In this document: positions 5,501 through 12,061 of the stretch, in pieces | How the letters are laid out: each line of letters starts with the position of its first letter | How positions within the stretch are numbered: the stretch's first letter is position 1 | Assembly (NCBI GenBank): GCA_023700825.1 | Contig: JAMPYE010000067.1 | Location: forward strand, 1-13,071 | Length of the DNA stretch: 13,071 nt | Direction: 5' to 3' | Source of the DNA: Thermoanaerobaculia bacterium | GTDB taxonomy: Bacteria; Acidobacteriota; Thermoanaerobaculia; Gp7-AA8 | Translations under genes and position numbers: made by a program | The notes under the pieces: model-generated | Told to the model about the DNA's origin: nothing | The model's database searches: none | What the model saw: only the letters and a program-made list of their open reading frames with translations

Positions 5501-7555
5501 TCGTTCCAGCCCGCCGCTCGTCGGCTCGAGCGCCGGTTCCGTGAAGCTCTCGCCTTCCGGCACACCCCGGTCACCCGCCGGCGCGCTCTCGTTCCCCGTC
5601 GGCCGGGTTGGACGCTGCCGGCCTTCGACGTACGGCACGAGCTCCCACTTCCCTCCGGACCAGGTCCAGACCTCCTGGAAGAAGAACCCCGCATAGCCAC
5701 CGTACATCGTGAGCTTGCCGGTCGTGGGATCGACCGCCATCGCGCCGTTCATGCGGGGGGATGGCAACGATTCGGGCTGGAGCTGCTTCCAGTTCTGCCC
5801 GTCCCACTCCCAATGCTCGTTCAGGTACTGCTCCGCGGCGCTCTTCCCCCCGAACATCACCACCGTGTTCGTTTCGGGGTTGAAGCCCGTGGCGGCGCCG
5901 TAGCGGATCGACGGAAGCGTCGCGGGCTTGAGCTCCGTCCATTTCGTTCCGTCGAACGCCCACATGTCGCCGTATCTCGTCACCGCGTCGTCGGAGGTCG
6001 GCCTTCCGATTCCGCCGAAGACGATGGTCCGTTGCGACACGGGGTCGAAGAACATCGCGGAGAGTCCGCGGGGCTTCGGCGACGCCACGTCCTTGGAGAG
6101 CTTCGTCCACGCCGTGCCGTTCCAGGTCCAGGTCTCGCGCAGGTAGTTGATCTCGTCGAAGCCACCGTACATCACGGTCTTCTTCAGCTTCGGATCGTAG
6201 ACACAGTTGCGGAACCGCCCGCTCGTCGGCTTCGGGTCGAGCGTGCCGAACGTCGTCCACTTCTCCGTGTCCCACTCCGCGACGAATCCGTCGTCGCAGA
6301 TCGCGACGAACTTCTTCCGGTCGCTGTCCCACGCACCGATCGGGTTGTAGCAGCCGGAGGGATAGGGATTCGGGAGCATCTTCTCCCAGGTTCCCGCCCG
6401 GTAGCTCCACATGTCGTTGTAGGTCGATCGCTGGTCGTCGAGCCCGCCCATCAAGAGGATTCTTCCCGTCACCGTGTCCTCTTCGAAGGCGAAGAGAGAC
6501 CGCGCGCCCGGCGTGAGGATCTCGTTCTGAGGAACCCAGTTGTTCGACTGGAACGCATAGGTCTGGCTGCGTTCCGTGAAGTCGACCCCGCCGAACATCA
6601 CCGACTTCCGGCGGGTCGGCTCGTTGGCCATGCCGAAGCCGGTGACGATCCCTGGAGTCGTCCTCGGCTGCAGCTGCGCCCACTCCGTGCCGTGCCAGAC
6701 CCACGATTCGGCGACAGGGCCACCCGAGGGGCAGCTTCCACTTTGCAGGACCACGCGCGTGTACAGCTCTTCGTAGATCAGCGCACCGAACGCGATGCAA
6801 GGCGGGAGCTTGGAGGATTCGATGCCGACCTTCTCCCAGCTGTTCCCGACCAGCTTGTACATCTCCGTCTTCCGATCCGTGAACACGGTCTCGTTCGTGA
6901 CGCCCAGCAACAGCGTTTCGTCGCGCGCCGGATCGTAGACCATGAGCGGAGTGTTGAGCTCCGGGCCGCTCGCCGCGAGCCTCGTCCAGGTGGCTCCGTC
7001 GAACACCCAGGTGTCGAAGAGCGCTTTGGTGTCGACGTCATATCCGCCGAAGACGATGAAACGGTTCCTCACCCGGTCGAACGCGAAGGCGTGGGACTGC
7101 CGGGCAGTGGGCTTCGCGGGCGGGTTCAGGTCGTGCCAGCTATTCCCCTCGAGCGCCAGCGTGTCGTCGAGGAGCATCGGGCGGTTGTCGTCGTCGAAGC
7201 CGCGAATGCCGCCGAACACCAGCATGCGGTCCTGGCTCGAGTCCCACACCATCGCGTGCGCTGCGCGCCCTGCCGGCGGATTCTCCGGGTAGGCCTGGAA
7301 CCACCGGTTCGTGTCCCACACCCATACGTCATTCAGGTAGGTGCGCCTGCGGCTCGAATCGGGCGAGGTCGAGCCACCGAAGAGGACGACCTTCTCCGTG
7401 ACCGGATTCCACACGAGGCGCGTGTTCGTCCGCGAGGGCGGGCGAGCGCTAAGGGTGCCCGCGAAGACGACGATCGCGACGGCGAGGAGGGCGATCCGGA
7501 TGCCGCGCGGGGCTCCGGGGTTTCCACTTGACGGACTGCCGCAAGTCTTTTTCAT
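5489..7555 (-). CDS. Secreted Kelch-type beta-propeller protein
   Basis: 688 residues from the ATG at 7555. The N-terminus is a Sec signal peptide: MKK and basic residues, a hydrophobic core IALLAVAIVVFAGTL, then a likely cleavage after LSA near residue 37. The mature protein is almost wholly Kelch/galactose-oxidase-like repeats. I count about 12 repeat cores, most with a hydrophobic strand ending in GG (VVLFGGS, MLVFGGI, FIVFGGY, SVMFGGV, ILLMGGL, TVMYGGF, TIVFGGI, VVMFGGK, LTMYGGY; three are degenerate), each usually followed by a DTWVFDGATW-like strand. This suggests two propellers or one large one. A Pro/Gly/Glu-rich tail of about 40 residues ends the protein, with no anchor or sorting motif. 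It is probably periplasmic or extracellular; the ligand is unknown. An in-frame ATG at 7612 would spoil the signal peptide and is not preferred. Confidence 0.88.
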   Translation of the reverse strand: MKKTCGSPSSGNPGAPRGIRIALLAVAIVVFAGTLSARPPSRTNTRLVWNPVTEKVVLFGGSTSPDSSRRRTYLNDVWVWDTNRWFQAYPENPPAGRAAHAMVWDSSQDRMLVFGGIRGFDDDNRPMLLDDTLALEGNSWHDLNPPAKPTARQSHAFAFDRVRNRFIVFGGYDVDTKALFDTWVFDGATWTRLAASGPELNTPLMVYDPARDETLLLGVTNETVFTDRKTEMYKLVGNSWEKVGIESSKLPPCIAFGALIYEELYTRVVLQSGSCPSGGPVAESWVWHGTEWAQLQPRTTPGIVTGFGMANEPTRRKSVMFGGVDFTERSQTYAFQSNNWVPQNEILTPGARSLFAFEEDTVTGRILLMGGLDDQRSTYNDMWSYRAGTWEKMLPNPYPSGCYNPIGAWDSDRKKFVAICDDGFVAEWDTEKWTTFGTLDPKPTSGRFRNCVYDPKLKKTVMYGGFDEINYLRETWTWNGTAWTKLSKDVASPKPRGLSAMFFDPVSQRTIVFGGIGRPTSDDAVTRYGDMWAFDGTKWTELKPATLPSIRYGAATGFNPETNTVVMFGGKSAAEQYLNEHWEWDGQNWKQLQPESLPSPRMNGAMAVDPTTGKLTMYGGYAGFFFQEVWTWSGGKWELVPYVEGRQRPTRPTGNESAPAGDRGVPEGESFTEPALEPTSGGLERIEN

Positions 7556-7973
7556 CGTTAAGGTTTCACCGTTTTTGATCCGCTTTGCACGAACGCGGGG
7601 CGCCCCGCTCACATTCCTGTCCTGCCCGGCCGCTCCGGAGCTTTGTCCGCGCCGTGACGCGGTCGATTCGGAACGCGAGTTCCCGAACGCGCCCCGACCA
7701 CATTCGCTGCGAGGTCCGACGGTCGCTCCTCGAGGCCGAAATTGCGTTCCGATGACGAACGAGCTCGCGCCCGAGGGCGACCCCGGGGCCTCGTGCGGTG
7801 AGAACGCCGTCAGTTCTTCGTAGACGAATCTTGCAGGGATCAGGTTTCCATCCCCCGATCCTCGCCTCCCGAATTCTCAAATCCGCCGCGCGAGCGGCGG
7901 GCATGTTATTCTTCGCTACTCGCGCGAGCGGACGGTTCGCATCGCGCAAATTCAAGGAATCAAGCGGATTAGC
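7556..7973. other. Divergent intergenic region upstream of the BMC operon
   Basis: No gene is supported here; open frames that cross it read through real genes in the wrong frame. It holds a perfect 14-bp palindrome GCGGGGCGCCCCGC (7595-7608) on the Kelch-gene side, a hairpin CCGCCGC-GCGA-GCGGCGG (7883-7900), and the candidate BMC promoter described separately. No riboswitch fold was recognised, and no regulator gene adjoins it. Confidence 0.6.
7887..7931 (+). promoter_or_regulatory. Candidate BMC operon promoter with flanking direct repeats
   Basis: TGTTATTCT (7904-7912) fits an extended -10, with a predicted start near 7919, about 55 nt before the GTG of the first BMC gene. It is bracketed by two exact copies of the 11-mer CGCGCGAGCGG (7887-7897 and 7921-7931), 34 bp apart. 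Each copy lies within or against dyad symmetry: the hairpin at 7883-7900 and CTCGCGCGAG at 7919-7928. This arrangement could be an operator pair. No clear -35 is visible, and GC-rich chance repeats are possible. Confidence 0.4.
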
Positions 7974-9245
7974 GTGGTTTCCAAAACGAAGACCAATACT
8001 CTCCAGATCGCTCTTGGCGCCGATCATGGCGGCTACGAGCTCAAAGAACAGCTGAAGAAGCACCTTCGCGACAGTGGCCACGCCACCCGCGACCTCGGCA
8101 CGCACAGCAAGGACCCGGTCGACTACCCGAAGATCGCCCAGTCGGTCGCCGAGCTCGTCTCCGGCGGTGATTGCCGCTTCGGAATCGTCATCGACGGCGC
8201 CGGCATCGGTTCCGCGATGGCCGCGAACAAGGTTCCCGGAGTGCTCGCCGCGGCCTGCAACAACGAGGCGCTCGCGCGCAACAGCCGCGAGCACAACGAC
8301 GCGAACGTCCTTACACTGGGTGCCGCGCAGGTCGACGTCGAAACCGCGAAACGGATCGTCGACGTCTTTCTCGGCACCGAGTGCACGGTTGACCGCCACC
8401 AAAGGCGCGTTAAGATGATTCGAGACCTCGAGAAAGGAAAGCGGAGCGTGAGCCCAGGATCGATGAACGATCTTTCTGCCGACGACTTTGCGCGCATTGC
8501 CTCGCGCGTGCGCGATCTTCTCCAGCCGGGTGCCTCGGCGCCCGCCGCGGGACCGGCCCTTCCTCCCGAGAAGCTCGTCAAACTGATTGACCACACGCTT
8601 CTCAAACCCGAAGCGGTCGCCGAGGACATCGAGAAGCTCTGCGACGAGGCGAAGAAGCATGGCTTCTATTCGGTCTGCGTGAATTCCAACTGGGTCGCGA
8701 AGGCACGGACGTTCCTTCGCGGCTCCCAGGTCAAGCTCTGCAGCGTCGTGGGATTCCCGCTAGGCGCGCAGACTCCGGAGATCAAGCTCCTCGAGGCGCG
8801 ACGGGCCATCCGGGAAGGCGCCAACGAGATCGACATGGTCGTCAACATCGGGGCGCTCAAGGGAAAGGACGACATCCTCGTCGCACGCGACATTCGCGGC
8901 GTCGTCGAAGCGTGCAAGGAAGGCCGTGCCACCTCGAAGGTCATCCTCGAGACCGCACTGCTCACCGACGAAGAGAAGGTCCGCGGCTGCCAGCTCGCGA
9001 TGAAGGCGGGCGCCGACTTCGTCAAGACGTCCACGGGGTTCTCCAAGGGCGGCGCAACGGTCGAGGACGTCGCGTTGATGGCGCGCACCGTCGCCCCCCG
9101 CAAACTCGGAGTGAAAGCATCGGGAGGCATCCGCACCTACGCGGACGTCGTGAAGATGGTCGAGGCGGGCGCCACGCGCGTCGGCTGCTCGGCCAGCGTG
9201 AAGATTCTCGAAGAGGCGGTAGCCATGGCCTCGGGAAAGGGATGA
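7974..9245 (+). CDS. RpiB-DeoC fusion: sugar-phosphate isomerase / deoxyribose-phosphate aldolase
   Basis: 423 residues from a GTG start. Residues 10-157 are an RpiB/LacAB-type isomerase (ADHGG at 16-20, AANKVPG, REHNDANVL with His107, RHQRRV at 141-146). Residues 197-421 are a DeoC/DERA aldolase, which cleaves 2-deoxyribose 5-phosphate to glyceraldehyde 3-phosphate and acetaldehyde. Its key residues are intact: Schiff-base Lys351 (FVKTSTGF), Lys381 (GVKASGGI), Asp287 (EIDMVVNIGAL) and Cys235. The RpiB part lacks the usual Cys/Thr catalytic pair: the E. coli CGTG loop reads DGAG (Asp74, Ala76). Between the domains, 164-196 form an amphipathic helix and an Ala/Pro linker resembling BMC encapsulation peptides. 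First gene of the operon, 4 nt before a BMC-T gene. A weak AAGGAA lies 14 nt before the GTG. Confidence 0.93.
   Translation: MVSKTKTNTLQIALGADHGGYELKEQLKKHLRDSGHATRDLGTHSKDPVDYPKIAQSVAELVSGGDCRFGIVIDGAGIGSAMAANKVPGVLAAACNNEALARNSREHNDANVLTLGAAQVDVETAKRIVDVFLGTECTVDRHQRRVKMIRDLEKGKRSVSPGSMNDLSADDFARIASRVRDLLQPGASAPAAGPALPPEKLVKLIDHTLLKPEAVAEDIEKLCDEAKKHGFYSVCVNSNWVAKARTFLRGSQVKLCSVVGFPLGAQTPEIKLLEARRAIREGANEIDMVVNIGALKGKDDILVARDIRGVVEACKEGRATSKVILETALLTDEEKVRGCQLAMKAGADFVKTSTGFSKGGATVEDVALMARTVAPRKLGVKASGGIRTYADVVKMVEAGATRVGCSASVKILEEAVAMASGKG
8436..8465 (+). promoter_or_regulatory. Candidate internal translation start for DeoC
   Basis: Inside the fusion gene, just after the RpiB domain, AAGGAAA (about 8434-8440) precedes an in-frame GTG at 8448 by about 8 nt, and CCAGGA precedes an in-frame ATG at 8463 by 3 nt. 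Either start would give a separate DeoC of about 260 residues whose N-terminus is the encapsulation-peptide-like helix. This is a prediction from spacing only. Confidence 0.35.
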
Positions 9246-9249
9246 GACG

Positions 9250-9873
9250 ATGGCCGAGCTTCGCTGTTACGTGTTCATCGACAAGCTTCAGCCGCAGTTC
9301 GCCTCGTTCCTCGGGACGGTGGCGCAGGGCTTTCTGCCCGTCCCCGATCAGGCGTCGCTCTTCGTCGAGGTCGCCCCGGGCATGGACATCATGCGCGTCA
9401 CCGACGTCGCCCTTAAGGCGACCGACGTGAAGCCCGGAATGATGATCATCGAGCGCATGTACGGCATGCTCGAGATCCACTCCGACTCGCAGGCCGACGT
9501 TCGCCGCGCAGGGCAGGCGATCCTCGACTCGCTCGACCTCAAGGAAGAAGACCGCATCAAGCCGGAGATCACCTCGAGCCAGGTCATCCGGAACATCTCC
9601 GACTACCACACGCAGCTCATCAACCGCACCCGGCACGGCGACATGATCATCCCCGGCCAGACTCTCTACGTCCTCGAGGTCGCCCCGGCCGGCTACGCGG
9701 CGATCGCAGCGAACGAGGCGGAGAAGGCGGCCAACATCAACATCCTCGAGGTCCGCGCCTTCGGCAGCTTCGGTCGCGTCTACCTCGGCGGCGAAGAACG
9801 CGACATCGACGTCGGCTACCGCGCGGCGGAAGAGGCGATCCTCTCGATCGCCGGCAGACCCGGCCGCGCCTGA
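9250..9873 (+). CDS. BMC-T shell protein, double-stacking (BMC-T2-like) type
   Basis: 207 residues with two fused BMC folds, so it should form a pseudohexameric trimer tile in the compartment shell. From memory, the sequence closely follows the Haliangium ochraceum BMC-T2 pattern (LQPQFASFLG, QGFLPVPDQASLFVEVAPG, ADVRRAG, then YVLEVAPAGYAAIAANEAEKAAN and FGSFGRVYLGG). That subgroup stacks two trimers face to face and has a wide, gated pore. Glu68-Arg69 in IIERMYG match the Glu/Arg pair that forms the gate in this subgroup, so it is a candidate passage for large substrates or cofactors. The start follows the fusion gene by 4 nt with AAGGGA as RBS, implying translational coupling. Substrate selectivity is inference. 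Confidence 0.93.
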   Translation: MAELRCYVFIDKLQPQFASFLGTVAQGFLPVPDQASLFVEVAPGMDIMRVTDVALKATDVKPGMMIIERMYGMLEIHSDSQADVRRAGQAILDSLDLKEEDRIKPEITSSQVIRNISDYHTQLINRTRHGDMIIPGQTLYVLEVAPAGYAAIAANEAEKAANINILEVRAFGSFGRVYLGGEERDIDVGYRAAEEAILSIAGRPGRA

Positions 9874-9899
9874 ACAACCTGGAAACGACAGACGTCCGG

Positions 9900-9913
9900 C
9901 GCCCCCGCGGGCG
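9900..9913 (+). other. Intercistronic hairpin before BMC-H
   Basis: CGCCC-CCGC-GGGCG forms a short 5-bp stem in the 63-nt gap upstream of the BMC-H gene. No T run follows, so it is not a good terminator. It could be an RNA-stability or processing element; the stem is short and GC-rich DNA gives such hairpins by chance. Confidence 0.35.
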
Positions 9914-9936
9914 ACGAGACATAGGGAGGAAGACAC

Positions 9937-10233
9937 ATGGCGGAAGCGCTTGGCATGATCGAAACGAGGTCGTTTGCTGCTGTCGTGGAGGCCGCAGACG
10001 CGGCGGTGAAGGCTGCGAAGGTCGAGCTCGTCTCGTACGAGAAGACCGGCGGAGGCTACACGACCGTGATCATCCGCGGCGACGTCGCGGCGGTGAAGGC
10101 CGCCTGTGACGCCGCGCATCTCGCGGCTGGACGCGTCGGCGACGTCGTGGCGGTTCACGTGATCGCGCGCCCGCACGCCAACGTCGACACGGTCATGCCG
10201 CTCGGCCGCGCTTCGGCGAAGTCGGGCGAGTAG
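9937..10233 (+). CDS. BMC-H hexameric shell protein
   Basis: 98 residues, a single canonical BMC (Pfam00936) domain: MAEALGMIETRSF start, Lys25 and Arg78 at the hexamer-edge positions that pack neighbouring tiles, the pore loop KTGGGY at 36-41, and the RPHANVD segment near the end. BMC-H is the major facet protein of a compartment. The three-glycine pore loop lined by backbone is typical of small-metabolite pores, though selectivity cannot be read. It closely resembles the H. ochraceum BMC-H as I remember it. A strong Shine-Dalgarno (AGGGAGGA, 9923-9930) lies six bases before the ATG. Unlike its neighbours, the gene is set apart by 63 and 69 nt spacers with hairpins, which fits a need for higher expression. 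This is the only BMC-H gene seen here. Confidence 0.97.
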   Translation: MAEALGMIETRSFAAVVEAADAAVKAAKVELVSYEKTGGGYTTVIIRGDVAAVKAACDAAHLAAGRVGDVVAVHVIARPHANVDTVMPLGRASAKSGE

Positions 10234-10253
10234 CCGAACCCTGACAGAGCGCC

Positions 10254-10277
10254 GCGGGCGGCTCCCCTGCCACCCGC
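10254..10277 (+). other. Intercistronic hairpin after BMC-H
   Basis: GCGGG-C-GGC pairs with GCC-A-CCCGC (one internal mismatch) around a TCCCCT loop, in the 69-nt gap between the BMC-H and BMC-P genes. No T run follows, so read-through into the next gene is expected. It may protect the 3' end of a processed BMC-H mRNA or act as a partial attenuator. Confidence 0.45.
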
Positions 10278-10302
10278 AGGCGACTCCGGGAAGGAACCAT
10301 CC

Positions 10303-10590
10303 ATGCAACTCGCGAGAGTCGTGGGAACTGTCGTCGCTTCGCGCAAGGAGCCGAACATCGTGGGGCTCAAGCTCCTCGTGGTCCGGCCCGTGGACGAGGA
10401 CGGACGTGACATCGGCAATGCGCTCGTGGCGGCGGACGCCGTGGGCGCCGGTCCGGACGAGATCGTCCTCATCGCGGCGGGCAGTTCGGCGCGACAGACC
10501 GAGGCGACCGACAAGCGTCCGGTGGACCTCGTCGTCATGGCGATCGTCGACAGCTGGAACGTCGGCGACGACGTGAAGTACAGGAAGTGA
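10303..10590 (+). CDS. BMC-P pentameric vertex protein (EutN/CcmL family), first copy
   Basis: 95 residues of the EutN/CcmL family (Pfam03319), which forms pentamers that cap the twelve vertices of the icosahedral shell. The family pattern is clear: start MQLARVVGTVVASRKEP, then GLKLLVVRPVDEDG, VAADAVGAGPDEIVLIAAGSSAR and a closing VDLVVMAIVDSW. The GSSAR loop is typical of the H. ochraceum BMC-P1 type. AAGGAA about six bases before the ATG serves as RBS. The stop is 4 nt before the aldehyde dehydrogenase start. It is one of three different BMC-P genes in the operon. Confidence 0.96.
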   Translation: MQLARVVGTVVASRKEPNIVGLKLLVVRPVDEDGRDIGNALVAADAVGAGPDEIVLIAAGSSARQTEATDKRPVDLVVMAIVDSWNVGDDVKYRK

Positions 10591-10594
10591 TCCG

Positions 10595-12061
10595 GTGACG
10601 CGACTGACAGACCGGGAAGTCGACGAGATCGCGCGGCGCATCGCCGCGGACCTGTCGCGCGGCGCGCCGGAGACTGCGCCGGGCCCCTCGCAGGCGTCCA
10701 CAGCGCCCGCCGGCTCGATCATCTCGACCGCTCACGGCCTCGGGATCCACGTCACGGTCGCAGACGCCGTGCAGGCAGCGGCGGCCGCGCAGCCGGTCTA
10801 CGCCTCCCTGCCGCTGGCGCAGCGCGCGAAGATCATCGAGTCGATGCGGCGCGCGATGCGCGAGAACTGCGAGAGCCTTTCGCGGGCGGCGCACGACGAG
10901 ACGGGACTCGGCCGCTACGAGGACAAGGTCGTCAAGAACCGGCTCGTCACCGAGAAGACGCCCGGTCTCGAAGACCTGGCCCCGATCGCAGTCACCGGCG
11001 ACCATGGCCTCACACTCATGGAGCCCGCGCCATTCGGCGTCATCGGCGCGATCACCCCGACGACGAACCCGACGTCCACGATCATCTGCAATTCGATCGG
11101 GATGCTCGCCGCGGGCAACAGCGTCGTGTTCAACGTCCACCCGAACGCGAAGAACTGCTCGATGCACACGGTCGCTCTGCTCAACAAGGCGATCATGGAG
11201 GCGGGCGGTCCGCCTAACGTGGTCACGGCCGTAGCGAACCCGACGATCGAATCGGCACAGGAGCTGATGCGCACCCGCGGCATCCGCCTCGTCGTCGTTA
11301 CCGGGGGCCCCGCCGTCGTGAAGGCCGCGATGGCCAGCGGCAAGCGGTCGATCTGCGCCGGCCCGGGAAATCCTCCCGTCGTCGTCGACGAGACTGCCGA
11401 CATCGACAAGGCGGGACGCGACATCGTCCTCGGCGCCTCGACCGACAACAACATCATCTGCACCGACGAGAAGGAGATCCTCGCGGTCTCCTCCATCGCG
11501 GACGCGCTCCTCGCGTCGATGGCCCGACAGGGAGCCATCGTCATTCCGCGCGAGCGGCTACCCGAACTCGAGCGCATCGTGTTCAAGGAGATGAAAGGTC
11601 CACGGACGCCCGGCTACGTCGATCCTTCCCTCATCGGAAAGAACGCCTCCGTCATCCTCGCGAAGATGGGAATCGACGTCCCCGACTCCATCCGCCTCGC
11701 CGTCGTCGAGGTCGACGAGAACCATCCCCTCCTCTGGACCGAGCAGATGATGCCGGTGATGCCGCTCTGCCGCATCTCCGACGCCAGCCGCGCCATCGAC
11801 TTCGCCGTCGAAGTCGAGGGTCGCAAGAGGCACACTTTCGTGATGCACTCGAAGAACCTCGACAACCTGAGCCGGATGGCGAAGGCGTGCGACGCGTCGA
11901 TCTTCGTCAAGAACGGCCGGTCACAGGCGGGCCTCGGGCTCGACGGCGAGGGCTTCTGCTCGTTCACGATCGCGAGCCCGACCGGCGAAGGCCTCACCGG
12001 ACCGCGCAGTTTCTCGCGCTGGCGCCGCTGCGTCCTCGTCGACAACTTCAGGATCACATGA
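10595..12061 (+). CDS. CoA-acylating aldehyde dehydrogenase (EutE/PduP-like)
   Basis: 488 residues from a GTG start, AGGA nine bases upstream. It belongs to the CoA-acylating aldehyde dehydrogenases found in BMCs, which turn an aldehyde plus CoA and NAD+ into acyl-CoA and NADH. Here the likely substrate is acetaldehyde from the DeoC reaction. Visible motifs: EPAPFGVIGAITPTTNPT (143-160, nucleotide-binding region), VTGGPAVVKAAM, SGKRSICAGPGNPPVVVD, and the nucleophile Cys289 in NNIICTDEKE. The first ~22 residues form an amphipathic helix (TDREVDEIARRIAADL), then a Pro/Ala/Ser-rich linker before the catalytic fold, the classical layout of an encapsulation peptide that brings PduP/EutE-type enzymes into the shell. 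The stop overlaps the next start by 1 nt. Confidence 0.95.
   Translation: MTRLTDREVDEIARRIAADLSRGAPETAPGPSQASTAPAGSIISTAHGLGIHVTVADAVQAAAAAQPVYASLPLAQRAKIIESMRRAMRENCESLSRAAHDETGLGRYEDKVVKNRLVTEKTPGLEDLAPIAVTGDHGLTLMEPAPFGVIGAITPTTNPTSTIICNSIGMLAAGNSVVFNVHPNAKNCSMHTVALLNKAIMEAGGPPNVVTAVANPTIESAQELMRTRGIRLVVVTGGPAVVKAAMASGKRSICAGPGNPPVVVDETADIDKAGRDIVLGASTDNNIICTDEKEILAVSSIADALLASMARQGAIVIPRERLPELERIVFKEMKGPRTPGYVDPSLIGKNASVILAKMGIDVPDSIRLAVVEVDENHPLLWTEQMMPVMPLCRISDASRAIDFAVEVEGRKRHTFVMHSKNLDNLSRMAKACDASIFVKNGRSQAGLGLDGEGFCSFTIASPTGEGLTGPRSFSRWRRCVLVDNFRIT

Noticed and set aside
4982..7531. 849-codon plus-strand open frame
   Set aside because: It overlaps the AIM24 gene and is antisense to the Kelch gene. 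It is Arg/Pro/Ala-rich with no domain; it is a high-GC shadow frame.
7595..7608. 14-bp GCGGGGCGCCCCGC palindrome as an operator for the Kelch gene
   Set aside because: Perfect but built only of G and C in GC-rich DNA, with no promoter elements recognised beside it; too weak to call as a regulatory site.
7556..7973. Riboswitch before the BMC operon
   Set aside because: No known aptamer core such as cobalamin or TPP motifs seen; the main hairpin lies upstream of the predicted transcription start.
7566..8660. 364-codon minus-strand open frame upstream of and inside the RpiB-DeoC gene
   Set aside because: Antisense to the fusion gene and lacking a recognisable domain; it does not fill the intergenic region with a real gene.
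9022..10722. 566-codon minus-strand open frame
   Set aside because: Antisense across four recognisable BMC genes, with no domain of its own.
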